From the NCBI GenBank assembly GCA_009599575.1, contig VWND01000003.1:1564001-1628000 (forward strand): a stretch of DNA of 64,000 nt, in the 5' to 3' direction. Under the pieces are notes generated by a model. That model saw only the letters and a program-made list of their open reading frames with translations. It made no database searches and was not told the origin of the DNA. Within the stretch, counting starts at the first letter, position 1, and every line of letters begins with the position of its first letter. The position numbers and the translations under genes were made by a program. Below are positions 25,065-36,467 of this stretch, piece by piece. Source of the stretch: Blumeriella jaapii (lineage: Eukaryota; Ascomycota; Leotiomycetes; Helotiales; Drepanopezizaceae).

Positions 25065-26723
25065 TTATAAGCCTAAAACTAGTTTCTCACGCCTATCCCT
25101 AAATCCAACAATCTCGACTTTTCCATCCTCTTCGGAGCAGTCAAGAATTGGTGATACCAGCCTGTTTTTGTGCATCAAGAGTTCTCTCGGGAGAGCCTGC
25201 TGCAGGGCCTCGAGTGCCAGTTGAGGTTCGTAAGGTATGTTGTGTAGGAAATGCGCCAGTTGGCGGCGCGGCTTTGAGTGCAAGATGGCCCTATGAAAGG
25301 CATAGTGGTCGATAATCGTGGCGCGTAACCAGACTGAGCCATCATCTGGTATGGATGCTACAGAAAACTGTGGTGGCGTTGGAAACCAATCCGGGACCCA
25401 GATTGGAGGTACGGTTCCGTGTGAATCCAGAGGCGAGGCGTCTCGGTGGTGGACTGGGACGGATTCCAGGACTTCTAGTGCGCGCTGCGAGTCGTTCGCG
25501 AGTATGAACGCGATGGCGAATAGATGAGAGCGATACCTTTGATGCTCGTTCCCTTGAAGCGAGACATCCATTCTGTTTGGGTCAGGCGACATCCACTCGG
25601 CATGCAGTGCTTTACTCAAACCCAGTTCCCCGAGGCCGAGTATATACATCGTATAGATGGAGCAGAGATAATCCAAGGGCTGATTCCCAAATGCTAAATA
25701 GGCGAAACATATACTCCTTGACCGTCCGGCTCGTGGTTCGATGCCGCCTTCCCAACCTGTAATGAGCTCCAGTGCTTCTTGCTTACGGGCCTCGCCCTGT
25801 ATGTTCGGATGGTGATCAGTCATGTTTTGCAGTAAGTACCTCAAAGCTCTTCGGGCCCTCCAGTCTGGTGCGTATTTGTATTGACGGGCTGTTTGCAAGT
25901 ACGATCGAATCGCAGGAAGATTGGCTTCTTGAGCAGCATAATACAAGCCAGCATTGCACAGTGGAGCACCCATCCCCACTCCTTTCGACTCGGCGTTGAT
26001 CCGGAAGTTGTTCAAGAGGATAAGTACCATTTCCGAAGTAACTTTCACCAATTGGCGTGTACCAGCGGGCAGAGCTTGAGCCTTTCGACACTGTCTAATC
26101 CCAGACAAAACTTCATAGCCATGAGTGGCAAGGAATTCACAACCTTGAGTCGTGGATGAAATCATCGAGATCATGGGATGAAGATTCTCCCACCACCTGA
26201 CGGATCTGAGAGCAACCAATATATCGCCAGGATTGGCACACGGAAATCCAGCCCGCAGGAGATTTTCCGCAGCATCGGTTGAAACTCCATCAACCAGGTG
26301 CGCCACGACCACGTCCGCGCTGTCCAGGGGATCTAAGCCCTTTCTACGAGCGAGGAATCTGAGCCTGTGGCTTGAGAAGGTCGGGGAGCTTTCAAGTCCG
26401 CGCAAAGCGTAGGTCCACAAATCTGCGGGAGTAGTATTGTAGTAACGGAACGCTGCTCTGCGCCTCTTTGCTTCTTTTCTTTCCGTGACACCTTTGGGGA
26501 TGAAGTTCATGGATGGGCGCTTTCTTGCCGGTGGATCGTCTGCCGTCCGAACATAGTTACTGTCGCCGGCATCAAGGTCGTTGACCAAGCGTGGGAGGAT
26601 GTATGGTTCGACGTTGCGTGGTGGAGAGGAGGAGCTGGCAGGTCGTTTGGAGGTGGTGAAAGGGGCCCGAAGTAGCGGCGTCTTTTGGCATATTCGAAAT
26701 ATGGCGTTCTGACTATGCATCAT
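25065..26723 (-). CDS. Predicted mitochondrial helical-repeat protein
   Basis: A single-exon gene of 552 residues with no hit I can name. The N-terminus MMHSQNAIFRICQKTPLLRA is basic with few acidic residues, as in mitochondrial presequences, and is followed by a Ser/Pro-rich linker. The body is predicted all-helical, with segments such as LCNAGLYYAAQEANLPAIRS and SIYTMYILGLGELGLSKALH that resemble TPR, SEL1 or PPR-like repeats used in fungal mitochondrial RNA metabolism. That role is inference. It is divergent from SYF2 with a 245-bp gap. Confidence 0.75.
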   Translation of the reverse strand: MMHSQNAIFRICQKTPLLRAPFTTSKRPASSSSPPRNVEPYILPRLVNDLDAGDSNYVRTADDPPARKRPSMNFIPKGVTERKEAKRRRAAFRYYNTTPADLWTYALRGLESSPTFSSHRLRFLARRKGLDPLDSADVVVAHLVDGVSTDAAENLLRAGFPCANPGDILVALRSVRWWENLHPMISMISSTTQGCEFLATHGYEVLSGIRQCRKAQALPAGTRQLVKVTSEMVLILLNNFRINAESKGVGMGAPLCNAGLYYAAQEANLPAIRSYLQTARQYKYAPDWRARRALRYLLQNMTDHHPNIQGEARKQEALELITGWEGGIEPRAGRSRSICFAYLAFGNQPLDYLCSIYTMYILGLGELGLSKALHAEWMSPDPNRMDVSLQGNEHQRYRSHLFAIAFILANDSQRALEVLESVPVHHRDASPLDSHGTVPPIWVPDWFPTPPQFSVASIPDDGSVWLRATIIDHYAFHRAILHSKPRRQLAHFLHNIPYEPQLALEALQQALPRELLMHKNRLVSPILDCSEEDGKVEIVGFRDRREKLVLGL

Positions 26724-26968
26724 GTCGGTACTACCTGCTGCAGAGGCGCATTGTGTCTTCTGTTCTGACTGGTATATTGACGTTCAGTATGGATTAGCAG
26801 CAACATGATGTAGGACTGTACAGTAAATAAAGCTTTAGAGAAGCGAGCTAAACTCTAAATTTAGCCCCGTATGTCAACTCCGTACACCTTGACTTTCTCC
26901 GCCGACCATCTTCAAATCTAGAACAACAAGCCAAGCACATCCACATAACCAGACAAACTCATACCAAA
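26724..26968. promoter_or_regulatory. Shared divergent promoter, mitochondrial protein / SYF2
   Basis: This 245-bp spacer sits between two start codons on opposite strands and must serve both genes. I see no named motif. Confidence 0.55.
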
Positions 26969-27942
26969 ATGCCCCCCGCAAAGAAACGCAAGACCAGGGC
27001 CACTGTGGAGGCAGCAAGCCCAGATACAGAGCCTACACCCGCTGTTGAAGCCACAGCATCAATCGCCCCAGACAAGACACCGCAGACGGTCCAGCAAGGA
27101 GCAGGAGAACGAGCACCGGAAGGGGCGCATGCTGAGATAGTAGACGCTGCAGCGAAAGCGAAAGAGCGCATGGAGCGATTCAAGGCCCTGCAGGCTCGCG
27201 CCAAAACCGGTGCCCAGAAGAACCTGAAGGAGGCAACGTTAGAATCACAACGTCTTGCCACCGACCCGAATCTCCTCACGTCTTTGAACCGAAAGGCTGC
27301 GGTTGCATCGCACAACTTGCTGAAAGCGGATACCGAGATCTCAGGGGGCGACTTCGAGAGGAAGAGAGCGTGGGACTGGACGATCGAGGAAAGTGAGAGA
27401 TGGGACAAGCGTATCAAGAAGAAGGATGCGCATCGAGATGACCAGGCGTTCCAGGATTACCGGCAGGATAGCAGAAAAGTTTACAAGCGACAGATACGAG
27501 ACTTGAAGCCTGATATGGATCACTACGAGAAGCAGAAGATGGCTGCGGTAGAGAAGGCTGCTGCGAGCGGCGGCCTGGAAATTGTCGAGACCGAGGATGG
27601 AGATTTGGTTGCTGTGGATAAGGATGGCACATTTTATTCTACGGCAGACTCTACTGGATTCGTCGAACATAAACCTCCCAAAGAGGCCGTCGACAGACTG
27701 GTCAAGGACTTGCAACAGGCCGAGGAGGCAAGGTTAAAGAAGAGGAGAGACAAGATGGGAGCCAACGGTGATGACGGAGATGTCACTTACATCAACGAGA
27801 AGAACAAGCAGTTCAACCAGAAGCTAAACAGATTCTACAACAAGGTACGTCTATTCTGTAATGTTTGGTTTCTCTTCCTGCTAATATGGTTCAGTACACT
27901 GCCGAAATCCGCGACAGTTTCGAGCGAGGCACGATGATATAA
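26969..27942 (+). CDS. SYF2: Pre-mRNA-splicing factor Syf2
   Basis: Component of the Prp19/NTC complex associated with active spliceosomes in the nucleus. Two exons, 26969..27844 and 27895..27942, with a 50-nt intron; 307 residues. The basic N-terminus MPPAKKRKTR is a likely nuclear signal. The Syf2 core is clear: AKERMERFKALQARAK, ERKRAWDWTIEESERWDKR, DYRQDSRKVYKRQIRDLKPD, DVTYINEKNKQFNQKLNRFY and, after the intron, YTAEIRDSFERGTMI at the C-terminus. The C-terminal exon carries only 15 residues and is needed to complete the family end. Confidence 0.96.
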
Positions 27943-28043
27943 TCTTTGGAGCAGGTTGGATGAAGAGTTTGATCGGGAACACATGGCGTACATCAAATAA
28001 TACTACAATCCAAGGCTCAAGCCAAGCCCGCTCACTGGCATGC

Positions 28044-28985
28044 TCATAGCATTCCTTTTCTCCATGCCTTCTGTGCTAGTTCTTCAATCTCCTTCAAGTC
28101 AACCGGCCCCTTCGTGGTCTCATCGCCCAACGCCTCTACAACGGCGTCAGCTACCAAGTCTGCCTTCAGAGGCTTGACCCCCGCAGCACCCATAATGCCT
28201 CCAAAGACCCCTCCAGTAATGCTATTGAAAGCTGCTCCCACCCCGGTCATTGCAGCCAGCGGTACTGTGAACGACCTCGAGCTGTCATACAGGAAGCCGG
28301 GTCTAACGAAAAGACTCCTCATCGTAGGGAACTCGCTACTGATGGTGCTCTCCGCCTGTCTCTTCGTCTGGATGTATCTCGCAGGCAGAACCGGCGCGCC
28401 ACCCGCCGCACTTATATACGCAAAAGCCGAGACCTTCTCCTTGTTTGCTGCTTGCGCCAACGCAATGGCCGAGTCCCGGTTCATGATCTCGTACGTCAAT
28501 TGCCCGTCTTTTTCCTGCGGCTTCAAGTCCTCGTCGTCTTTCCGCGTCAACGGGTTCTGGGAGCCGCCTTTCGTGGCAGAGAAGGCTCGCTTGAGACCGG
28601 ATAGGGGAGATTCCTTGCCAGATACCACACCCTTGTAGTCGGCCTCGAGGAGGATGCCCATGCTGTGGACGACGTAGTCTGCGTTCTTGAGGAGAGGGGT
28701 GTAAGTTTTTGGCTTGAGGATGTCGGCGCGCTCCCAGGTTACTTTGTGAGCCCATGCTGGTGGATTCGGAGACGACGTGACGGAGGACCAAGTTGGCTCA
28801 CCAGAGCGACTATCAATTGCTATCAGCAATCTGTGCATTGGATGTCCCAGTCGAGGCTTCCAATCGCATTGGGATGGAGATTACCTGATGGATATCACGT
28901 CCCATCCTCTGGCGACTGCAGACTTGCATATCCTCGATCCCAGAAATCCATTCCCGCCGCAGACAACAATCTTTTTGGTCGACAT
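28044..28985 (-). CDS. COQ11: Mitochondrial atypical SDR, Coq11-like
   Basis: NAD(P)-binding protein of the extended or atypical short-chain dehydrogenase group; the yeast homologue (YLR290C, Coq11) associates with the coenzyme Q biosynthetic complex on the mitochondrial inner membrane. Two exons, 28985..28885 and 28809..28044, give 288 residues. The Rossmann motif GGNGFLG lies at residues 10-16 and is encoded by the small first exon; without it the protein would lack its nucleotide site. Further family blocks: VVHSMGILLEADYKGVVSG, YEIMNRDSAIALAQAA, AYISAAGGAPVLPARYIQTK (replacing the classical YxxxK) and the end ELAQKAWRKGML. It is divergent from YAF9. Confidence 0.8.
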
Positions 28986-29230
28986 AGTAAAGCGTATGTT
29001 GTAAAAGCGGTTATTTCCATTGAAGGGCTCTGGTTGTATGTAGATAGTATATACAGTACTTCAGTGATATAGTGCAGGGAGAAGCATGGACCACCGGGCA
29101 TGATCATAGACCCCGCCACTAGGCAGAAGCTTCTTTCGAGCTCTCTCTCTCTGTCGTATCAACCCGCGCACTACATATTCTAGCCCAGGAAAATAGATAA
29201 CATCACGACTACACCATAAAGAAGCGTATT
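28986..29230. promoter_or_regulatory. Shared divergent promoter, COQ11-like / YAF9
   Basis: 245 bp between opposite start codons. It includes a CT-rich run near 29143-29153 just upstream of YAF9, a common feature of fungal core promoters. Confidence 0.5.
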
Positions 29231-30029
29231 ATGGCACCTCCGCATAACCAGAAGCGTGTCAAAGGCGTTCAAATCTTCAGACCTTTTGTCATCGGTACCG
29301 TGGCGACCTTGTTCGGACCCGAGAATCCAAAGCCGCCTGGAACACCAGACGAACACACGCATTCGTGGACGGTATTCGTTAAGGGCGTGGACGACACGGA
29401 TATTACCTACTGGTGCAAGAAGGTTCAATTCAAACTACACGAGACAATCCCAAACCATCTCCGAAGTAATATCTAGCTCGCGATGAGGCAAGATGTCGTA
29501 CTGATGTATTACAGCCGTGGAAGCGTCTGCGCCAGGTGAGCCTTTCGAAGTTCACGAGACAGGATGGGGAGAGTTCGAAGTTACCATCAAGCTCTACTAC
29601 CCACCCGAGTCCCTCGAGAAGCCGCAAACCACGTATCACCACCTGTACCTCCACCCGTACGGCCCCGAGCAAGAAAAGGAGGAGATGCGGAAAAGCGGTC
29701 GCGTCAGGTCCTGGCAATATGAGGAGCAACTATTCAACGAGCCCTATGAGCAATTCTACGAGATCCTGACGAGTCCGAAAGAGAAGGTCAAGGGTAGTGG
29801 TGGGAAGGGCACGAGGGTTATGACGGGTGGTATGGTGAGCAGTGTGGGGGAGAGAACGGCTATGATTCCGTTGACGAAACGCCCGGATCAGCCATTTGCT
29901 AGGGAGACGGAGAAGGAGGAGCTGAAGAGGCTGGATGCGGCGAATTCGAAGGTCCAAGAGTTGGTGGAGGAGATGAAAAACAAAATCAAGGAGAAGCAGG
30001 TCGAGTTGGAAAAGGTGAAGCGGGGCTGA
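29231..30029 (+). CDS. YAF9: YEATS-domain protein Yaf9
   Basis: Acetyl/acyl-lysine histone reader shared by the NuA4 acetyltransferase and SWR1 H2A.Z-exchange complexes in the nucleus. Two exons, 29231..29465 and 29515..30029, with a 49-nt intron; 249 residues. The YEATS domain spans roughly 10-150: [19 protein letters not shown], the reader-loop segment [31 protein letters not shown] joined across the intron, and the hallmark [15 protein letters not shown]. The last 50 residues ([20 protein letters not shown] and on) form a coiled coil, as in Yaf9 and GAS41. Confidence 0.95.
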
Positions 30030-31431
30030 AAGAAGATGGTATTGCAGTACGATGCTGCACAAGATCTTTATCAGCTGGAGACAGGTAATCCATTACCAAG
30101 TACGACCCGGCACCCCTTGAGGAGATATCCTGGAGAGCTATCGGCTGCTTAAGAGGGAGAATCGCAACCGGGAAGGGACGACGCATCTTACCGAGTAGAG
30201 GTGCTGATTCGCCGAAGGGAAGGCAACAAACGCTTGCTGCTTCATACAGCCGTATGCCCATACACAACGAATTTGTTATGGCCATCATTCCGTCTCCAGA
30301 CGTCTGCTCATAGACTGCGAGCAGGTCTCTTCAATCACAAACCCAGCTCGAATTCGACAAGTGTTTATGAATCACTTCAATATGCTCTATATCGGGGATT
30401 GTTTTGCAGGCCTTGATCCTGCCTCGCTTCGTACATTCTGCACGTCCGCTTTTGAAATATAAGCCCGGGCGAGATTCAGGAGAATGTGACTCTCAGAGCT
30501 TGCCTTCTAGCTTACTCGCTAGCCTGATACATAACCATGGGTGTTCTTCATATCAGATGTACGTAGTTGTTAAGCTCGTTCGTTACTATGTAAAGCAGCA
30601 AGCCGTCTTGACAGAACCGGAGATTCACTAGACCTGGTAACAATGACAAGCTCATCTCTTACTGCCTTCAAGATTTGTCCCTCAGGCTCCGCTTTAGCGC
30701 GCTGACTGATACTGTACTGCATACCTAGAGCTTACTTCTACTCACGCCCGCCAGACGCTGCTCGTCGGGCTTGACGAGAAGGCGTTGATCAGGGACTAGG
30801 CATTTTCAGCTCCGACAACACGCACGACATGGTCAATCTTCTTCGACGCTTCTTCGGCATCTTCTGACGTTAACGCTCCTCCTCTCTTTCCCACTTAGGA
30901 TGGTGCGGTTGTGATGGAGGAGGGTCAAGTTTTGAAAACGCCATCTACCTAGGCATCGTACCTTAGGTAGGTAGGGGCGTGTTGTTAGGTTTCATACCTA
31001 CCTATAGCTATAGTAGAAGAAAATTCAGTCAATCGATGTGGGCGGGCCATCCACCAGAGTTGTTTGACGGCAAAGCTTCAACTCCCAGATTATCGCGAGG
31101 GTGTTCGAACGCCTGCGGTCTGGACAGATCGGTGTACCGGTTGGGTTGCCTCGAAATCAACAGATACTTGTGGGCTCTTGGTTTTTTTCTAGACCTGGAA
31201 ATGCTTGCGCGCGATCAGCTCGCGTTTGGGTGTGGATCCAGACGCAGTTAACGAGCATCTCCAAAGAGCTACGGGGGTGATTCCCGACAGCCCCAACGTC
31301 CTCGCAGCCAATATGCGTGATTATGAAACCACAACCAGGACCTAAAGGAACTCTACTCCAAACCCAGTTCTCAAAATCTCTCCCGAATCAATTTCCTCTC
31401 CAATATAATGCGCTGGAAGCGTCTTCCGGTC
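30030..31431. other. Intergenic region upstream of the 5S gene
   Basis: No gene supported. At about 30945-31015 there is a cluster of CTACCTAGG / CCTAGGTAGG words partly palindromic with each other, matching similar words at 2724-2748. Confidence 0.5.
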
Positions 31432-31550
31432 ACATACGACCATAGACTGAGGAGAATTGGGCATCCCGTCCGCTCTGCCATACACAAGCCTCAGATCGGC
31501 AGATTAGTAGTTGGGTGGGTGACCACCAGCGAATACCTGCTGTTGTATGT
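31432..31550 (+). rRNA. 5S ribosomal RNA
   Basis: About 119 nt starting ACATACGACCATAG and ending TGTTGTATGT, followed by T8 (pol III terminator). Near-invariant internal promoter and loop words are present: GGGCATCCCGTCCGCTC, AGTAGTTGGGTGGGTGACC and ACCAGCGAATACC. Helix I pairs ACATACGAC with GTTGTATGT. The stem usually written GTGTGG/CCACAC in ascomycete 5S is CTGAGG/CCTCAG here, a paired change that keeps the helix. It is a dispersed single copy, as is normal in filamentous ascomycetes, where 5S genes are not part of the rDNA repeat. Confidence 0.92.
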
Positions 31551-32091
31551 TTTTTTTATTTTTGGGTCTTTTCCCTTCTGTGGTGAGATTAAGCAGTGCT
31601 CGGGCAGGTGTTTGTTCGTGTGTCTCTGTTTACAGCACTGTACTGTTCTCCAAGAGCTTGCTGATAAAATGGTGCGGTAAGAGCTGAAGGGCGCTTACGT
31701 AATTACAGTACAGTATAGTACTGTAACACAGAAGCTGGGCAGCCAGCGATCTCACTACGTATCAATAGAGTAACAAGCACCCCAACTAACGCAACAGCAT
31801 CACAACGCTTGCGGATGGGCGGAATCGACGCTGGAAATTCAAGCAGTCCTGGGATATCTATTCTTTTACTTGGATGCCGAGGAAATGGATGCACTGTACT
31901 GATGACCTACCGTCTCAGCGGATGGACAGGTCTCGTTCAATTTTCAGCAGCTGTGCCATCTTAAAGAAGTTTAGCATCTGCTTATGCGTATGTACAGTAC
32001 ACCATCCTTCCTTTCTAGATACTGTAGCACTCACCGTCGAAATCACATGTACTATCCAATACATCACTCCACAACTTGGCAAGCAGTTGAG
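31551..32091. other. 5S terminator and upstream region of the Hsp70-like gene
   Basis: It begins with the T-run terminator of the 5S gene. At 31705-31728 there is a palindrome-like run of CAGTACAGTATAGTACTG. The rest is the leader region of the next gene. Confidence 0.5.
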
Positions 32092-34166
32092 ATGTCACGA
32101 GCGACGAACGTCCTGGACGTGGCTAAACCACGAATCGACAAAGAATTATTGAACGTCGGGAAGGAGAACTCTCTCCGTAACACCCTCTTCTGCATGGTTG
32201 GGGCTCTGGCGGCCTTGTGGCTTGCTTTGATCCTGTACCCCGGCCTGTCTGAGATCCGCGCAGTTCGTGGTCAGATTGTATCCCAGCCAGCATCTGGGTT
32301 TGCGTGGAATTCAGAGTCCGGCCACGGTATGCTTGCCGCACGCACGTGCAAAGCCCTGGAAGAGGAGAGGCGCTGCTGCTGATGTGTATGTTCGCGAGGT
32401 GTAGTCATAGCGATCGAGCTGGGAGAAACGTACTCGCGCGTGGCTGTGCCCACGGATGATGGGCAGCTGAGTGAGATGGTGCCTAACGAGCACAGAGGGG
32501 ATAAGACACCGAGCTATGTCGCCTATCTCGACGACGAGGTGGTCCTGGGACAGAAAGCGCTGGATCGAGCTGTGGCGGTTCCAGAAAATGTTGTGTTCGG
32601 TGTCAGGTACGTGTGTCTTCTCTGCCTTGCTGCTTCGAAAGTCGAGCGTGAGGCTGAAGTTGCCCATGCACCAGACGGCTCATCGGCCGTCGTTTCTCTG
32701 TCGATCCCTTTCTGCAGAGTGATATCGATGCCCTCCCCTACGCAGTCGTCAACCGTGACGACAAACCAACGATCAGACTCCACATCGGCGGCCATGAGAA
32801 ACTCTTCACGCCAGAGCAAGTTCAAGCCGAGGTCATCAAGAAGCTGAAACGCAGCGCGGAATCACATCTCGGAAAGAGCGTGACGCACGCAGTCGTCACG
32901 GTCCCGGCCTACTTCGCCGACGACCAGCGACAGGCGACGCGCGACGCTGTCCGTCTCGCGGGCCTGGAACCGCTTCGTCTGATCAACGAGCCGACTGCGG
33001 CGGGGATCGGTTATGGTCTTGATCGGAAGGAATGCCAGGACTATGATTGCGAGGAGGTGAGTGTCGTGTATGATGTTGCGGAGCAGAGTTTGGACGTCTC
33101 GGTGGTCTGCGTGGAAACGGGCATGTTTGAGATCCTGGCTACCGCTGGGGATAGATCACTGGGAGGGAGTGCGTATGATCGGGCTATGCTGCATGCTGTG
33201 GTTGAGAAATCCTCAGTGGGTGCTGGTGGGGAACTGGAGCGAGCTCCGGACATGGGGCATGAGTTGAAAGCTGGGGTGAAATATGCGGAGGCAGTGATAG
33301 CCACCAAAGCCTCGGCCGAGATCCAGGTTGGCAAGTTTGCGGTTGTCATCACAGCGGATGATTTGAGAAGCGTCTACGAAGAGGTCTTCAACAAGAGCAT
33401 CAAGCACATGGACAGGGTCTTGTCTAAAGCCAAAGTCAACAAAAGCAGCATTTCCCACATCCTTCTTACCGGACCCCCGCACCACGTAACCCAGATCCAG
33501 CCCTTCCTCGAAGCTTTCTTTGACGGGAAGAAAATCGCACAGGCTCCAGGAGGGTTCAGTCCCGACGAAGCCATCATCCGCGGGGCCGCTCAACAGGCGC
33601 GTATGCTCTCCGGCATCGACGACAGCGGGCCCACGCTGGGCAACTTCGATCTTACCGTTCTCTCGCTGGGGATTGAGACGTCGAACGGCCTTTTCGCCAA
33701 GATCATTCCTCGGAACAGCATGATACCGGTGCGAAAAGCCATCAACATCACCACGTCCGCGAACGGGCAATCTGCGATCGTCTTGCGCGTGCTGCAGGGC
33801 GAGAGGCCCCTGGCGAGTGACGACAGAGAGCTGGGCGTGCTGGAGATGAGCGGCATACCGGCGGGACCTGCGGGCGAGGTCGCGATGGAGGTTGCATTTG
33901 AGAACGACGTCGATGATCTCTTGACGGTGGTTGTGCGGCTGTTTGGTACGAACACAGAGAAGAGGCTGGTGATTGATCATCTGAGGCAGAAGCAGTACAA
34001 AGTGGCTGATGAGGCCGTTTTTGAAGCCGAAAATTGTCTTGAAGAGGATGTGGAAAGGGTTCGCGAAGCGCTGGCTGCCGAGAAGACAGGTGAGGGGGAA
34101 TTGGTTCCTTTTGGTGTTGCTCTGATGGCACCGGTGGTTCGGAACTTGGATCGCGATGATGCTTGA
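32092..34166 (+). CDS. Divergent membrane-anchored Hsp70-like protein
   Basis: Hsp70-fold protein, 644 residues, exons 32092..32326, 32399..32606, 32675..34166. Residues 31-50 (TLFCMVGALAALWLALILYP) form one transmembrane helix after a basic N-terminus, so the Hsp70 part probably faces the lumen (type II, inference). The nucleotide-binding domain starts at about 80 with IAIELGETYS (usual IDLGTTYS). It keeps RLIGRRFS and INEPTAAGIGYGLD (about 251-264). The phosphate-2 loop is YDVAEQSLDVS (about 280-290) instead of YDLGGGTFDVS, and the adenosine loop is LLTGPPHH (about 411-418) instead of VGGSTRIP. The substrate-binding domain begins at about 473 (DLTVLSLGIET), and the helical lid is short. No HDEL signal. 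It is most likely ATPase-impaired. The second intron acceptor at 32674 was chosen because it restores RRLIGRRFSVDPFLQSDI. Confidence 0.85.
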
Positions 34167-34969
34167 TGCGTTGTGGAAGATAAGTTCTGATCGTGGTACT
34201 GGTAGCAGTCTTCAGACTCTTGTCAGCTTGCCATGAAAAGCGTGACGAAGAATAGCTAGTGCAGGTAGAGAGTAGCTGCAGGATCGTTTGCGAGCGAACG
34301 TATGCTCGTTCTCGCCCTAGAGATTGAACTTGGACTCTAGGAAGAGATGGATAGGCCCATTTGTGGGTAAGGCCCTAATTTGCATCACAAAGAACTCGGT
34401 GGGAGTACCTTTTTGATAGCGTGGATCTATATGCTGAGCAGAATCAACAGTCGGGCCCCGGAAGCGTCGAATGGCCCGAAACAGTTTCTGATCTACACGC
34501 TATCATCATTTCAGATGTTCTGCATATTGTCCTTATCAGAATCATAATGACCGCTATCCAACCGCTTGTGAAGTGGTGATCTCTGTTTACTCTCGGGGCT
34601 GGTTAGTGGGCTTGCTAGCATGAGAATAGACTTCCTGGCTGCACGATTATTCGTTGATTTGGAAATATACAGAAGGTGAGTATACTTTCCTATCGATGCT
34701 GATATGGTCTAGCCGCCATTGAATGTTGACGGATAATCGTCACACTCTCAGGCAGTTGAGTAGTACTGAACTGAACTGTACAGTAGTCAGTCCTGCACCA
34801 CCAGGGACGCTGACTCAGCTTCTTGACATCAAACTCAATTTGGTTGACAACACCTTTTCTTTACCAATATACTCCGAACAACTTTGACTCATCGCTACTT
34901 CTTATCAGCCATGAGTTTACAGACTCGCCCAAAACATAGTAATTCCTAATTGGCCTGGAGAACGGCAAG
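34167..34969. other. Intergenic region
   Basis: I see no gene. It holds the 3' flank of the Hsp70-like gene and the upstream flank of the Vps62-like gene, which are in the same orientation. Confidence 0.55.
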
Positions 34970-36467
34970 ATGAATGGCCATGGGGACGAAGAAGACGACC
35001 TCGAGATCGAGCTGGGTGAGCTCGAAAATGACGCTTTCCTACCACACGCCGGGAAAACCAGATCCGAGCCTGCTGCGGGCAGCGTCTTGGTGAAATGGAT
35101 GCCGCCCAGGATACGAGGCTTCCGAGTCTTCCTGCAAAGCATCTCGAAAGTCAAGGTACGGCGTCGTGAACTCGCCGCTGAATGAGGATACGTGGCTGAT
35201 CACCTGATATCAGCTGGCTCTGGCAGTCGTGGTTGTGTTCGTACTTGCGGCATCAGTCGCGTCGTACATGCATGTGGCCGAGCATATACGTTACAGCATC
35301 CCAGAGGAATCGCTTGCGTTGCGAGCTGAGCTCGCAGCAAGTCTCAATGGGACCTCTATACCGACCTACGTCTTAGACTACGGTACACCTTCATCGCTCG
35401 GCCATGCTGGAGATTAGCGCGCTGACAGTCCCAGCTCCGTACGTGTTCTTGCACAAGAGCGACGAGTACAATCCAAGCGACATACAAAAACACATCGAGA
35501 GCACCTATCCCAGTATCAACTTCACGGCCGTCAGCAATGCACCGAAACCGCTGACTCTCGATAATCTGAATGAGCTGAACAACGCCGGGGGAGAAGTCTT
35601 CCTCTCTTCTGTTGAAGAACTCATCAAGTTCCCAGATTTCTTGAAAGGCCAGCTGCCCGATCCCAAGACTCTGGCTACGACCGGCGCGAAGAGCGCCGTC
35701 GTCATCGTCGCCGACAAGGGTAATGGCATCGTCGATGCTTTCTACATGTATTTCTACTCTTTCAACGACGGCCCTCAAGCACTGAACCACCAAGTCGGGA
35801 ATCACCTCGGAGACTGGTAAGTTTCTCTTTCCCCCTCTAGCCCCCCCCCCTCCCCAAGGTTTAAGCTTACCCCAACCCAGGGAGCACAACATGGTGCGCT
35901 TCCAAAACGGCACACCGACCGCAGTCTGGTACTCTCAGCATGAGTTCGGTTTCGCGTTCACGTACGCGGCGGTGCGGAAGATCGGCCAACGTCCCGTCAC
36001 CTTCAGCGCGAAAGGCTCGCACGCGAACTACGCAGTAGCCGGTAACCATGACTTCCACGACATCAGTACTTGGCCTCTCCACCCCCCTCCTCTCTCTCCT
36101 CTATTTCTCTCTTCTCCCTTTCTCCTTTCCTTACTGACAGGAGCTAGATAAGTTGATCCCGGCACACATCGTGTACGACCGCACGCAGATGGGTCCGCTG
36201 TGGGACCCGACGCTCGGGGCGTACTACTACACGTTCGACGCGGGCACGAAGAAGCTCACGGCGGCGACGGCGGACACACCGAGCGGGTTTCTCGAATTCG
36301 AGGGCCATTGGGGCGATCACGAGCTCCCGAGGGAGGCGGAAGGGCAGCAGGAGTTCCACGGCTATGTGAAGTGGGTTTCGGGGCCGAAGGGGCCGTTGAC
36401 CAAGGGGCTCGATCGCGTAGATGTGTGTTTGCCGACGAGGAAGTGCGTTGTGAGGGACTCGTTATGA
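34970..36467 (+). CDS. Vps62-like (DUF946-type) membrane-anchored protein
   Basis: Related to fungal vacuolar-sorting-associated Vps62 proteins; molecular function is not established. Five exons: 34970..35155, 35214..35382, 35435..35816, 35881..36065, 36148..36467; 413 residues. An acidic cytosolic N-terminus ([16 protein letters not shown]) is followed by one helix at about 63-81 ([19 protein letters not shown]), so the body is probably lumenal; NFT and NGT sequons fit that. Family core: [78 protein letters not shown] and the Asp/Trp-rich [13 protein letters not shown]. The end is less sure: a donor-like GTGCGT before the stop could add a further exon. Confidence 0.87.

Noticed and set aside
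31080..31135. GTTCGAAC-containing stretch considered as a tRNA T-arm
   Set aside because: No matching acceptor stem, D-arm or anticodon arm could be drawn around it. I found no convincing tRNA in the window.
31697..31740. Palindromic CAGTACAGTATAGTACTG segment considered as a transposon end
   Set aside because: No matching inverted repeat or TA-flanked partner was found within a few kilobases; GTACAGTAC words are common throughout this window.
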